From Zhaonella formicivorans (lineage in GTDB: Bacteria; Bacillota; DUOV01; Zhaonellaceae), in assembly GCF_004353525.1 (NCBI RefSeq), contig NZ_CP085524.1, positions 3,245,001 to 3,309,000 on the forward strand: a stretch of 64,000 bases of DNA. The letters are read 5' to 3'. The position numbers and the translations under genes were made by a program. Under the pieces are notes generated by a model. It was not told the DNA's origin. It ran no database searches and saw only the letters and a program-made list of their open reading frames with translations. This document shows, piece after piece, positions 1 through 8,123 of the stretch (the stretch's first letter is position 1; every line of letters begins with the position of its first letter).

Positions 1-1
1 C

Positions 2-886
2 CTCCTGGGAGGCCAGCCCTTCTCCATGGCTAACTTAAAAGAAGTACGGGCCATCGCCGATCAATACAAAATTCCTATTATCGTCGATACCAGCCTTATC
101 GGTGATAATGCCTATATGATCAAACGCCGGGAAGCCGGATATGAAAATCGTACAATCGGTGAGATTATCCATGAGATAATTTCCATGGCCGATCTTATCT
201 ACATGTCGGCCCGCAAAAGCTGTACATCCCGCGGTGGCCTCATCGCAACCCGCAAAAAAGAAATTTATGATTTAATAGCACCGTTGGTGCCTGTTTATGA
301 AGGCTTTTTAACTTACGGTGGTATTTCAACTCGTGAGATCGAGTCTATGGCCGTTGGGCTTCGGGAAATGACTGATGAGTATACAGCCGGGTGTGCGGCG
401 GACCTGATTGAATACTTTGTTGCCAGGCTATCCGAAAAAGGCGTACCCGTAGTGACGCCGGCCGGTGGTGTCGGAGCACACATTGATGCCATGCGTTTCC
501 TCCCGCATCTGGATCACCCGCAGTATCCGGCTGGTGCCTTGGCGGCGGCTATCTTCATTTGCTCCGGAGTGCGCGGCATGGAGCGCGGAACTGTATCCAT
601 GGACCGCGATATAGACGGCACCGAGCTTATCTCCGAACTGGAGTTGGTGCGTTTGGCCGTACCGCGCCGGGTTTTCACCTTGTCCCACATCGAATATGTA
701 GTGGACCGGGTGGCGTGGCTCTATAATCACCGGGAAATGATTGGGGGCTTGACCTTCGAATATGAGCCGGAAATGCTGCGCTTTTTCTTGGGCCGGCTAA
801 AACCCGTGGCAGCCGGTAAAGCTGCATCGAACTGGGATGAAAAGCTGGCACAGGCTTTTATCCGAGATTTTTCGCTTGATATGTAA
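2..886 (+). CDS. tyrosine phenol-lyase/tryptophanase-like PLP lyase (5' truncated by window)
   Basis: C-terminal 294 residues or so of a fold-type I PLP beta-eliminating lyase that cleaves tyrosine or tryptophan into phenol or indole, pyruvate and ammonia. The reading frame runs off the left edge of the window: an open frame upstream of the first internal ATG (26) encodes GGQPFSMANLKEV, the family's conserved GGQPxSMAN stretch, so the true start lies outside. The PLP-lysine region reads MSARKSCTSRGG; family members usually have S(G/A)KKD. The later MERG motif matches tyrosine phenol-lyase, where its Arg contacts the phenol ring, better than the VEIG of E. coli tryptophanase; this favours tyrosine phenol-lyase but does not settle it. 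A terminator follows at about 924. Confidence 0.82.
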   Translation, partial: LLGGQPFSMANLKEVRAIADQYKIPIIVDTSLIGDNAYMIKRREAGYENRTIGEIIHEIISMADLIYMSARKSCTSRGGLIATRKKEIYDLIAPLVPVYEGFLTYGGISTREIESMAVGLREMTDEYTAGCAADLIEYFVARLSEKGVPVVTPAGGVGAHIDAMRFLPHLDHPQYPAGALAAAIFICSGVRGMERGTVSMDRDIDGTELISELELVRLAVPRRVFTLSHIEYVVDRVAWLYNHREMIGGLTFEYEPEMLRFFLGRLKPVAAGKAASNWDEKLAQAFIRDFSLDM

Positions 887-923
887 TTGCTGCCCAATTT
901 GGGGTAGTACGCTGCACATAAAG

Positions 924-962
924 CCTCTATGCGGACTATGAAAGGTCTGCATAGAGGTTTCT
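924..962 (+). terminator. intrinsic terminator of the lyase gene
   Basis: Nine-bp perfect stem CCTCTATGC (924-932) / GCATAGAGG (949-957) followed by TTTCTTGG. It lies 38 nt after the lyase stop codon. Confidence 0.75.
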
Positions 963-990
963 TGGCTATTCAGGAAGTATAAATTTCACG

Positions 991-1222
991 GCGCATAAGG
1001 GCAACTAGGCGTCCGCCAGTCCTAAAGGACTGGAATTTCTACGCATTGTGTAAACACAACGCTAGAAATTCTGGCGCCCTAAAGGACTGGAATTTCTACG
1101 CATTGTGTAAACACAACGCTAGAAATTCTGGCGCCCTAAAGGACTGGAATTTCTACGCATTGTGTAAACACAACGCTAGAAATTCTGGCGCCCTAAGGCT
1201 TGGCGCAAGCCAAGTTTTCTTT
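991..1222. repeat. tandem hairpin-repeat array A (three 57-bp units) with conserved flanks
   Basis: Three tandem, essentially identical 57-bp units at 1021-1077, 1078-1134 and 1135-1191. Each begins CCTAAAGGACTGG and contains an imperfect palindrome (GAATTTCTACGCATTGTG, short loop, then CACAACGCTAGAAATTC). The left flank (GCATAAGGGCAACTAGGC, 993-1010) and the right flank (CTTGGC-GCAA-GCCAAG hairpin, 1199-1214, then TTTTCTTT) recur around array B near 25.6 kb, so the whole is one dispersed element with variable unit number. A 57-bp period is 19 codons, which produces a spurious repetitive open frame here. The rest of the 887-1429 gap holds the lyase terminator and, at about 1325-1363, an AT-rich imperfect inverted repeat before the next gene. 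Confidence 0.9.
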
Positions 1223-1429
1223 ATTTCAGACTTTTATTTTTCGACCGGCGGAATAACGTCCCCTCTGCTCTTTGTGTTCATAAGGTATACGTAGGGCAGG
1301 AAAAATGACATATTGAAAAGAAGAAATTTGTTAAAATCAGACTTTAAAATCTTAACACAAATTTAATGATACTTTTGTGAAAAATGGTATATGATGGTGG
1401 TGGAGAAAATAATGACGAAGGTGGTATAA

Positions 1430-2515
1430 ATGCACAGCAATTTATCCGGCTGGCAACCGGAGGTAAAAGCCGCGTTACAAAATTTACTCGAGAAAGCACA
1501 AAACAAGTCAAACCCATATGCAGTGTTTGACTGGGATAATACCTGCATTTACGGCGATGTAACTGAAACCTTGTTTATTTATCAAATAGATAACCTGCGC
1601 TATAAACTTACCCCTTGGGAATTTTCCGGAATTTTATCGATTGCACTCAAAGACAACTTTTCTGGGGAAAGTCCTGTAGAAAAACATGCGGAGCAAATCA
1701 GCAGCGATCTGCTGGAAGATTATACTTTTCTATACGAACATTATATTGTGAACCAAAAAATGAGCTTGGAAAAAATCCGGGAGACGGAAGAGTTTAACGA
1801 TTTTAAAGCTAAAATGTTTTATTTCTATCTGCTAATCAATGATCATGCTTTTACCAAAGACAGTTTTTTATGGATGATGTATTTGTACAGCAATATGACG
1901 GCCATAGAACTAGAAAATTTGTCAAAGGAATCGATAGATTTTAATTTGCATGCGGAGCGCAAATGCCATTTGTTAAGCAGCAGTCCTGCCTTGTCCAAAA
2001 AGACAGGGGTCTTATCAGCGCATTATACCGGAGGACTTCGAATTAACCCCTTGGTGGTTCATCTTTTTCAGGAACTAAAGGCAAAGGGCATTGGCGTTTA
2101 TGTTTGTTCCGCTTCAGCTAAAGAAGTGTTAATTCCACTGGTCACTTATCAACAATATGGTTATGCTTTGCCTCAAGACCATCTCCTGGCTGTCCGGTTG
2201 GACAGGGACAGCTGCAATGTTCTTCAACCTAGAATTGATGAGGCTTATCCCATCACATTTAAAACAGGCAAGATGCAGGCCATTGAACAATTTTTGGTGA
2301 GCAAATTGGGCACTGAGCCCATGCTTGTTGCCGGGGACTCAACAGGTGATTATTATATGATGACCGGTTTCCCCGGACTGGAATTAGCTCTGGTGATGTT
2401 GCGCAGTCACCAAAAGAGCGTTGAGCTTGTAAGAAGATTGCGGCACGAGCATAGTATACCCTTTGCTGTGCAGCGAAACGGGGAAGGACGTCCCGGACAA
2501 TTAAAAGTTTCATAG
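1430..2515 (+). CDS. HAD-superfamily phosphatase, phosphoserine-phosphatase-like
   Basis: 361-residue haloacid dehalogenase-type hydrolase. Motif I is FDWDNTCIYGD near residue 34 (DxDNT, with the nucleophile and the acid/base Asp), and the C-terminal motif is AGDSTGDYYMM near residue 301 (GDSxxD, Mg2+ binding). A large all-alpha cap of about 200 residues separates them, as in the HAD-IB phosphoserine phosphatase group. No signal peptide or membrane segment is visible, so it is probably cytoplasmic. The substrate is unknown. It is preceded by GAAGGTGG and stands alone, facing a convergent LigD-type gene. Confidence 0.7.
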   Translation: MHSNLSGWQPEVKAALQNLLEKAQNKSNPYAVFDWDNTCIYGDVTETLFIYQIDNLRYKLTPWEFSGILSIALKDNFSGESPVEKHAEQISSDLLEDYTFLYEHYIVNQKMSLEKIRETEEFNDFKAKMFYFYLLINDHAFTKDSFLWMMYLYSNMTAIELENLSKESIDFNLHAERKCHLLSSSPALSKKTGVLSAHYTGGLRINPLVVHLFQELKAKGIGVYVCSASAKEVLIPLVTYQQYGYALPQDHLLAVRLDRDSCNVLQPRIDEAYPITFKTGKMQAIEQFLVSKLGTEPMLVAGDSTGDYYMMTGFPGLELALVMLRSHQKSVELVRRLRHEHSIPFAVQRNGEGRPGQLKVS

Positions 2516-2573
2516 TATACCTTGATTACTTATATCCCTCTTGCCGGTGGAAGGGAGTTTATTTGTACCAGAA

Positions 2574-3500
2574 CTAAATCATAACTACGCTTTTATGCGT
2601 TTTTAAAAAAGCAAGGATTTTATCTAGGCTTTGCATATATTTATTTTTTTCGGTGGTAACAGGACTGAATAGATCCCCTCTTTCCTGAATTCTCTGTATT
2701 ATGTTAACCATGGTAAAATCAGTAGGGCTAAAACCTTTTCTTACTTCTTCCCAGGTTACCGGCGTTGATACTGTACCTGTAGCTGTTGCCCGGGACGAAT
2801 AGGGGGCAGGTAAAGTTCGCATCTTCCAGAGCTGGAGATAATCAAAATATAGTTTTTTTCCCCTCCTTTTGACCACTCTGTCAATGGTTATTTTATCAGG
2901 GTTCTTCTGCACCATATACTTTGCTATAAATTCATTTACCATGCGGGTCTCCCGGTATTCGTATTTTGGCTCTATAGGAACATATACTTGTAATCCTGTT
3001 GAACCGGAGGTTTTGGCAAAACTTTTAAGACCGAGGGAGTCTAGTAAGTCTTTTAATTGTAGTGCCGTTTCTAACACCAATTCAAAGTTGTCCGTATCCA
3101 TCGGATCCAGGTCAAAAACTAATTCTGTAGGGTAACCAATGCGGTCGTAAGTGTCAAATGGAACGTGTAGTTCCAGAGCTGCCAAGTTGGCCAACCAAGC
3201 AAGGGTTGGCCTGTCGTTTAATAAAATCCAATGCTTATCGATATAAAATGTGCGTTGAATCCATGCCGGAGCAAAAGAAGGCATTGCTTTGCGTACAATG
3301 CGTTTTGCATTCACGCCGTCAGGATAACACCACATCATCAGCAGTCTGTTTTTGCTGTAGGGCAAAAGATAATCAGCTACACTGAGCAGGAAGTTTACAT
3401 AATATAGTTTAGTAAACCCTGTTTCCGGCCATAAAATTTTTTGCGGGTTCGAAATTCTGATCTCTTTCCCTTCGACGGTAATTGTCAATGACTCATCCAT
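2574..3500 (-). CDS. LigD-type DNA polymerase domain protein (archaeo-eukaryotic primase fold)
   Basis: About 308 residues matching the stand-alone polymerase domain of bacterial NHEJ LigD. Visible motifs: ISNPQKILWPETG near the N-terminus, LVFDLDP (catalytic DxD, metal binding), KTSGSTGLQVYVP (conserved SGxxGxH-like block, here with Gln) and the late LPAPYSSRA region. The open frame extends 38 codons upstream, but the ATG at 3500 is preceded by GAGAGGG at good spacing and begins where family homology starts, so I chose it. Family members add ribo- or deoxyribonucleotides during break repair or primer filling. No Ku gene or ligase domain is in the window, so its repair partner is unknown. Confidence 0.8.
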   Translation of the reverse strand: MDESLTITVEGKEIRISNPQKILWPETGFTKLYYVNFLLSVADYLLPYSKNRLLMMWCYPDGVNAKRIVRKAMPSFAPAWIQRTFYIDKHWILLNDRPTLAWLANLAALELHVPFDTYDRIGYPTELVFDLDPMDTDNFELVLETALQLKDLLDSLGLKSFAKTSGSTGLQVYVPIEPKYEYRETRMVNEFIAKYMVQKNPDKITIDRVVKRRGKKLYFDYLQLWKMRTLPAPYSSRATATGTVSTPVTWEEVRKGFSPTDFTMVNIIQRIQERGDLFSPVTTEKNKYMQSLDKILAFLKTHKSVVMI

Positions 3501-3779
3501 ATATACATCCCTCTCGACGCATTCCTTTCTAATATTTTGGTTCAGCTGATGGAAAGTATGTAAACATGCTATGGATTGCTGTTCGATACAATATTTTGCA
3601 ACTAAATAATTCAAAATAGACTTATCCGTAGTTAGCCGTCACTGGGATTAGGTCATAATAGGTTGAATTCTTTTTCCATTAGTTGTAAAATTATCTATAA
3701 CAATAATGTCGTTCATACTTATAGATTTTTTACTCAAAAATGTCTCATTAACTAAATTAAGTTAACTGAGGTGGTTTTT

Positions 3780-4487
3780 GTGGAAAAAAATCTTTTAAGT
3801 ATTGATTGGGATTATTTTGTACCGGTAAACAAAGAATGGTGTGGGTCTTATCTGGAAAATGCTCAGAACTTGAGCGGGCTGTGGTATCAAAGATATCTAA
3901 GAGAGAGGATGAGAGGGGAGGATATCCGGCGGACAGTAGATACCGGCCCGGAATTGGAAGAGTTCTGGCCCAAGATTATAACCCGGTTTAACATTAGAAA
4001 AACAACTAAAGTTTATGTTTCCGATTCCCATAAGTTCTCCTATGAGATTTGCCGCGACCATGGCTGCAATCACGTTTATTTATTTGACGCCCACGCCGAT
4101 CTTGGTTACGGGGGGATTAGCTCACTGGCTTTTGAACTTAACTGTGCCAACTGGCTTGGTAAATTGTTGCAAGACAACGTTATTGCCAAAGCAACCATTT
4201 TTTATAGCCCGTACACCTATGAAAAGCAGGAAGATTTTGAAGAAATCAATCGGGTATTTAATATTCGGTACTGCACGCTGGAAGATCTGAAAGGCCAGAT
4301 AGAGGTGGCGGCAATTCATATCTGCCGGTCGGGGGCTTGGACTCCGCCCTGGCTCGATGCTAAATTCTATAATTTCGTGCAAGGACTGAACATGCCTTAC
4401 CGGATCCTGGAATGCCCCGAGCGAAATTGGGCCCCCGGTAAGCTGACTCTGTCAGAGAAGATTGATTATCTATTGCATGTTTCGTGA
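3780..4487 (+). CDS. UPF0489-family protein (peptide-arginase/ureohydrolase-like)
   Basis: About 235 residues. The N-terminus LLSIDWDYF and central YLFDAHADLGYGG (a DAHxD metal-binding motif as in arginases) resemble UPF0489 proteins. That family includes bacterial enzymes that turn peptidyl arginine into ornithine. I start at the GTG at 3780: GAGGTGG sits 6-7 nt upstream, whereas a GTG at 3771 lies inside that ribosome site. No RiPP precursor or radical SAM maturase is adjacent. The second metal-ligand motif is not obvious to me, so catalytic activity is inferred only. An alternative is a non-catalytic or different-substrate member of the fold. Confidence 0.6.
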   Translation: MEKNLLSIDWDYFVPVNKEWCGSYLENAQNLSGLWYQRYLRERMRGEDIRRTVDTGPELEEFWPKIITRFNIRKTTKVYVSDSHKFSYEICRDHGCNHVYLFDAHADLGYGGISSLAFELNCANWLGKLLQDNVIAKATIFYSPYTYEKQEDFEEINRVFNIRYCTLEDLKGQIEVAAIHICRSGAWTPPWLDAKFYNFVQGLNMPYRILECPERNWAPGKLTLSEKIDYLLHVS

Positions 4488-4631
4488 ATTGCCAGGTTTG
4501 TGTAGGTGAGATAGTACAATTTTTTTGTATAACTGGCAATATTTCAGTGAAGTTGCCATATTAATAATAGAAGAATTAAAAAATTCTACTAATTCAGCCA
4601 TTGGCAATAAAGATATTTATCATATTTTTGG

Positions 4632-4660
4632 TTGACAAAATTTTTCAGTAAATTTATAAT
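4632..4660 (+). promoter_or_regulatory. consensus sigma-A promoter for the cupin gene
   Basis: TTGACA (4632-4637), 17-bp spacer, TATAAT (4655-4660): an exact match to the housekeeping consensus at ideal spacing, about 80 nt before the cupin start. The surrounding 4488-4740 gap is AT-rich and holds nothing else I recognise. Confidence 0.85.
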
Positions 4661-4740
4661 ATTTATTACACCTGTTTAATAGTTTAATAGTACTAAAATT
4701 TCAAAATTCCACGTAAACAATACTAAAGGAGATGATCAGC

Positions 4741-5082
4741 ATGGAAACATTGACTCGTAACTTTAAAATCAGCCTTTCTGAGATACCGGCACGGAAGAAC
4801 CACAGGGGCATTTTAGCCCGCAATATTTTTGAAGAGGATTCTGCCAGAGTTCTAAATCTTTTGCTCAAGCCGGGGGATAAAATTCCTGCTCATGTAACGC
4901 CGGTAGACATTTTCTACTATGTGATTAAAGGCAGCGGATGTATCGAAATCGGGCAAGAGTCCTATATGGTAAAAGAAAATGACATAGTCTTCAGTCCAAA
5001 ATACATCCCTCATGGAGTACATGCAATAGAAGAAGATTTTGAGATCCTGGTTGTGAAAGCACCCAATCCTGACAAACCGTAA
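4741..5082 (+). CDS. small cupin-domain protein
   Basis: 113-residue single-domain cupin (double-stranded beta-helix). Motif 1 reads GDKIPAHVTPVDIFYYVIKGSG and motif 2 reads FSPKYIPHGVHAIE. One His of motif 1 (AHVT) and the motif 2 His are present, but the usual HxH pair is replaced (PVD), so metal binding may be altered. Function is unknown: such proteins are sugar or redox sensors, small isomerases or dioxygenases. The start at 4741 is chosen over 4732 because AAAGGAG (4724-4730) gives normal spacing only to the later ATG. It is driven by a consensus promoter and looks monocistronic. Confidence 0.75.
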   Translation: METLTRNFKISLSEIPARKNHRGILARNIFEEDSARVLNLLLKPGDKIPAHVTPVDIFYYVIKGSGCIEIGQESYMVKENDIVFSPKYIPHGVHAIEEDFEILVVKAPNPDKP

Positions 5083-5106
5083 GCAGGGGATTTGGATTTC
5101 GTCAAT

Positions 5107-5153
5107 CGCTTGAACGAGCGGCTGCCTTTTACAGGCTGCCAATTGTTCAAGCG
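5107..5153. terminator. stem-loop between the convergent cupin and glycosyltransferase genes
   Basis: CGCTTGAAC (5107-5115) pairs with GTTCAAGCG (5145-5153), and an inner GGCTGCC/GGCTGCC-type pairing is possible. It probably ends transcription from one or both sides, but no long T-run follows, so terminator strength is uncertain. Confidence 0.5.
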
Positions 5154-5169
5154 AAATTTATGTACAAAC

Positions 5170-6297
5170 CTAATTAACCGGGAGCATGCGCCCTTGTTCA
5201 TCAACTTTGTAGGCTATGCCCCGCCAAGTCAAGACCCCCTTCTGTAAAGTATGGAAGTAAAGATAAATAAAAATCACGTCTAAGATAGGTACTAAAAAAG
5301 CTTCTTTTCCGGAGGTTCCGGCTGTTCTCGTTATTAAGGCAGCCGTAATTATTTTGCTTGTCAGGTGGATGGCTGCAGCCGTGAAGAATGTTGTATTGGC
5401 AGCAAAGATTCCCAGGATAGTTAACAGTAAGTAGCAATATGCTACGACCAGATAAGGAACTTCTAAGGCTGTATGAAGCATGCGCCTGTAAATGATAGAC
5501 CCCCGGGCCAGTAAACTTGCTAAATCCCCTAGAGTTTTAGCTCCTACCGGCGAATAGATTACCGGCCCTACTGCTACCTGGTAACCCGCTTCTTTCACCA
5601 GCTGCCCGATTCGCACATCCTCCGCCACATAACCGCCAAAAGCTTCAACTCCACCTATTCTTTCCAGGACCTCTCTTTTGATGGCAATAGTGCCACCTGC
5701 TACTCCCAGCCTAAAAATCGAAGCATAGGGCAGCCATTGGGCCAGGATAGTGGCATTGAGCTGCAGTTGATAAATCCAGGCCCAAAATCCTTGGGGCTTG
5801 ACATGTACTGGTAGCGCTGAGACAACTCCTATTTTTTGCTTGTTGTATAGCTGGGAAGCTATCCTGGCAATGAAATCTGGTCCTGCGTACATGTCGGCGT
5901 CGCTCAGGATAAGACAATCATATTTGGCCAGCTTTAAGCCGTAAAAGAGGTTGCTGCTCTTGGCCGTTAGACTGTTTTTTACCGGATTAACTGTGATTTG
6001 TATATCCAGCCGGGGGAATTCGGCTTTTAATTTATTGAGTAGAGGTAGCGCAGGGTCATCAGCATCCTGCAAACTGAAAATGAGTTGGTAGGGTACGGCC
6101 AGTTTTTGTTCACAAAAGGATTTAAAGTTTTGATAGGCGTCAGCATCAATGCCTTTCACGGGCTTGATTACCGAAATTCCCCAGGGTACGTGAGTTGCTT
6201 TGATTTCCCTGCTTTTTTTAAGTCCGCGGGCTGCAGCAAAGAAATGAAAAAAGATCAACAGGGCAAAAGCCGTTGTCATAATTAAGACAAGAGACAT
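5170..6297 (-). CDS. membrane glycosyltransferase, ceramide-glucosyltransferase/HpnI-like (GT2/GT21)
   Basis: 375 residues. An N-terminal membrane anchor (residues 1-20) is followed by a GT-A catalytic domain (SVIKPVKG, LQDADDPA, LSDADMYAGPD with the DxD-type metal site, VAEDVRIG with the catalytic Asp, RGSIIYRR as the Q/RxxRW-like acceptor motif) and three or four C-terminal membrane helices. This architecture transfers a sugar from a nucleotide-sugar to a lipid on the cytoplasmic face, as in GT21 ceramide glucosyltransferases and HpnI. No hopanoid or sphingolipid gene is nearby, so the acceptor is unknown. It starts at ATG 6297 behind GGAGGATAA. Confidence 0.75.
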   Translation of the reverse strand: MSLVLIMTTAFALLIFFHFFAAARGLKKSREIKATHVPWGISVIKPVKGIDADAYQNFKSFCEQKLAVPYQLIFSLQDADDPALPLLNKLKAEFPRLDIQITVNPVKNSLTAKSSNLFYGLKLAKYDCLILSDADMYAGPDFIARIASQLYNKQKIGVVSALPVHVKPQGFWAWIYQLQLNATILAQWLPYASIFRLGVAGGTIAIKREVLERIGGVEAFGGYVAEDVRIGQLVKEAGYQVAVGPVIYSPVGAKTLGDLASLLARGSIIYRRMLHTALEVPYLVVAYCYLLLTILGIFAANTTFFTAAAIHLTSKIITAALITRTAGTSGKEAFLVPILDVIFIYLYFHTLQKGVLTWRGIAYKVDEQGRMLPVN

Positions 6298-6505
6298 GAG
6301 TTATCCTCCGGAATACGTAAATGTAGCAACAGTTAATTATTTTAGTAATTCTGCCTTTCAGCGCAAAATCCTTGTTTATGGAAAAAGTTAAACAAGACAG
6401 GGCAGCTTTTTATATTGGCAGCTTTGGCAGTAAGCCACTGCTAATTGGATGAAAATTGCTATAGAACCGGCTGGAGTTGCTGGCTTTAATTGCTGACGGT
6501 TTACT

Positions 6506-6535
6506 TTGACAGTATAAACTTGTTTAAGATATGAT
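6506..6535 (+). promoter_or_regulatory. sigma-A-like promoter before the 49-codon gene
   Basis: TTGACA (6506-6511), 18-bp spacer, TATGAT (6530-6535), placed 36 nt upstream of a small gene with its own ribosome site. The rest of the 6298-6571 gap shows nothing else. Confidence 0.65.
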
Positions 6536-6571
6536 GGCTTTAAAAGTTATATTTGTTTTTTGGAGGTAACC

Positions 6572-6721
6572 ATGCAGGATTTGGAGTTGGCAATAAAAAG
6601 GCTAGAGCTCGTAAAACAAAGCCTGGAAACAGAGACGATCGATCTCAAAGCAGCATTGGAGATTGTTGTACACCATCTTATTGAACTTTGTGAAGCGGTG
6701 CAGGAAAAAAGAGGCAGATGA
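6572..6721 (+). CDS. small hypothetical protein, 49 residues, helical
   Basis: A short frame with a good ribosome site (TGGAGG, 8 nt before the ATG) and its own promoter. The product is highly charged and predicted mostly helical (begins MQDLELAIKRLELV, ends VQEKRGR), with heptad-like Leu/Ile spacing suggesting a coiled coil. I do not recognise the family. A small regulatory or structural protein is possible, but function is unknown. Confidence 0.5.
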   Translation: MQDLELAIKRLELVKQSLETETIDLKAALEIVVHHLIELCEAVQEKRGR

Positions 6722-6839
6722 GCTTGTTTTGCCAGTGTGGCGCTTTTTTATTTTCCCTGTTCGCTGTATAGTGAGCATGTTATAATTTAATCAGGGGAAA
6801 TTTGTCCATATAAAAAATCCAAAAAGGGAAGGAAGATAA

Positions 6840-7478
6840 ATGAGTATACATAAGTGGCATAACGATGTTGTCGGACAAAAAGTGGTCGAGGCGCTGCAAA
6901 AAAATAACTTTGATGCGGTATATTTTTCTAACCGCCAAGATGCCGTAGAACATGTGCTGAATATGATTCCTGAAGGAGCCAAAGTGGGAATTGGTGGTTC
7001 AATGACCGTGGCTGAACTTGAGTTGCCTCAAAAGATCGAGAGCAAAGGTGCGAAGCTGTTAAACCATAATGCGCCGGGACTGTCAGCGGAAGAAAGATTG
7101 GAGATTCGCCGGCAGCAGCTTTTAAGCGATGTTTTTTTGAGCAGCACTAATGCTTTGACACTGGATGGTTTTCTGGTCAATATGGACGGGACAGGCAACA
7201 GGGTTGCGGCAATGACTTTTGGACCAAAAAAAGTAATCATTATTGCCGGTATCAATAAAATCTGTAAAGATGTGCATGCCGCTTATGAGCGCATTAGGGA
7301 AATAGCTTCTCCGAAAAACAACAAGCGGTTGGATCTACCAAATCCCTGCGCTGTAACCGGCCTTTGCGCCGACTGTCAGGGCAAAACCAGGATCTGCAAC
7401 GTATTCTCGGTAATGAAAAGAAAGCCCAGCTTTACCGATGTAACGGTGGTAGTAGTTGGGGAAATTTTAGGCTATTAA
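6840..7478 (+). CDS. LUD-domain protein (lactate-utilisation LutC-like)
   Basis: 212 residues, the usual size for a single LUD domain. Recognisable features: GAKVGIGGSMTVAELEL (Gly-rich block), LSSTNALTLDGFLVNMDGTGNR (the strongly conserved NALTxDG and DGTGNR motifs), and a C-terminal Cys group (NPCAVTGLCADC). LutC-type proteins support L-lactate oxidation with Fe-S partners, but those partners (LutA/LutB) are not adjacent. Many clostridial single-LUD proteins remain uncharacterised. ATG at 6840 follows AAGGGAAGG. Confidence 0.8.
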   Translation: MSIHKWHNDVVGQKVVEALQKNNFDAVYFSNRQDAVEHVLNMIPEGAKVGIGGSMTVAELELPQKIESKGAKLLNHNAPGLSAEERLEIRRQQLLSDVFLSSTNALTLDGFLVNMDGTGNRVAAMTFGPKKVIIIAGINKICKDVHAAYERIREIASPKNNKRLDLPNPCAVTGLCADCQGKTRICNVFSVMKRKPSFTDVTVVVVGEILGY

Positions 7479-7599
7479 GAAACTATTGTCCCCGCGGTTC
7501 CCGTTCCAGCCAGGGCAATTAATTAAAAAGCCGAGAAGGTTTGATATACATTATATAAAGAAGTAAATTAATGGGATAACGGTAAAGAGGTGTACCAGG

Positions 7600-8052
7600 A
7601 TGAAGGAGTTTAAAGCGGAGGCTGGAAATGTTGCAGAGTGTCAATGTGAAAGCTACGGCGAAGCGGATAAGGTGAAAGCTCGAATGGAAAAGGATGCGCT
7701 GGCCAAGCATCTTGGTATTAGACTGCTGGAAATGAAACCGGGTTATGCCCGGGCGGTTATGGAGGTAAAACCGGAGTTGCTGAACGGTGCCGGCATAACC
7801 CATGGTGGAGCGCTCTTCAGTTTGGCGGATTTTGCCTTTGCGGCCGCCAGCAATGCCCATGGCCCGTTGGCGTTGGCTCTGAATGTAAACATCAATTTTT
7901 TAAAAGCCACTACAGTAGGAACTATCTTAACTGCCACTGCTTGCGAAGAGAACCTTACTAAGAAAACAGGCCTTTATCGGATGGAAGTCTTAGACGATAA
8001 AGGTGAGTTAGTCGCCCTGGCTCAAGGCACGGTATACCGGAAGACTACGTAG
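7600..8052 (+). CDS. PaaI-family hotdog thioesterase
   Basis: 150 residues with the hotdog fold signature NGAGITHGGALFSLADFAFA, in which the HGG loop and the following Asp correspond to the active site of PaaI-type acyl-CoA thioesterases. An extra, Cys-containing N-terminal segment of about 35 residues precedes the domain. It probably hydrolyses an aryl- or acyl-CoA; the substrate is not predictable here. ATG 7600 follows AGAGGTG. It may be co-transcribed with the LUD gene 120 nt upstream, but no shared promoter is evident. Confidence 0.75.
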   Translation: MKEFKAEAGNVAECQCESYGEADKVKARMEKDALAKHLGIRLLEMKPGYARAVMEVKPELLNGAGITHGGALFSLADFAFAAASNAHGPLALALNVNINFLKATTVGTILTATACEENLTKKTGLYRMEVLDDKGELVALAQGTVYRKTT

Positions 8053-8077
8053 TATTTCCTGGGTAGTGCAAAGTTAA

Positions 8078-8110
8078 AACCCCCCGGCAGTTTTCCTGCA
8101 CTGGGGGGTT
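8078..8110. terminator. GC-rich terminator between the thioesterase and htpG genes
   Basis: AACCCCCC (8078-8085) pairs with GGGGGGTT (8103-8110), with inner GCAG/CTGC pairing. Read on the minus strand it is followed by TTTAACTTT, so it most likely terminates htpG. Confidence 0.8.
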
Positions 8111-8123
8111 GGCATTGGCAAAA

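Noticed and set aside
1046-1294. 82-codon open frame with a 19-residue repeat
   Set aside because: It is the translation of the 57-bp tandem repeat (57 = 19 codons); no ribosome site, and the palindromic units explain it.
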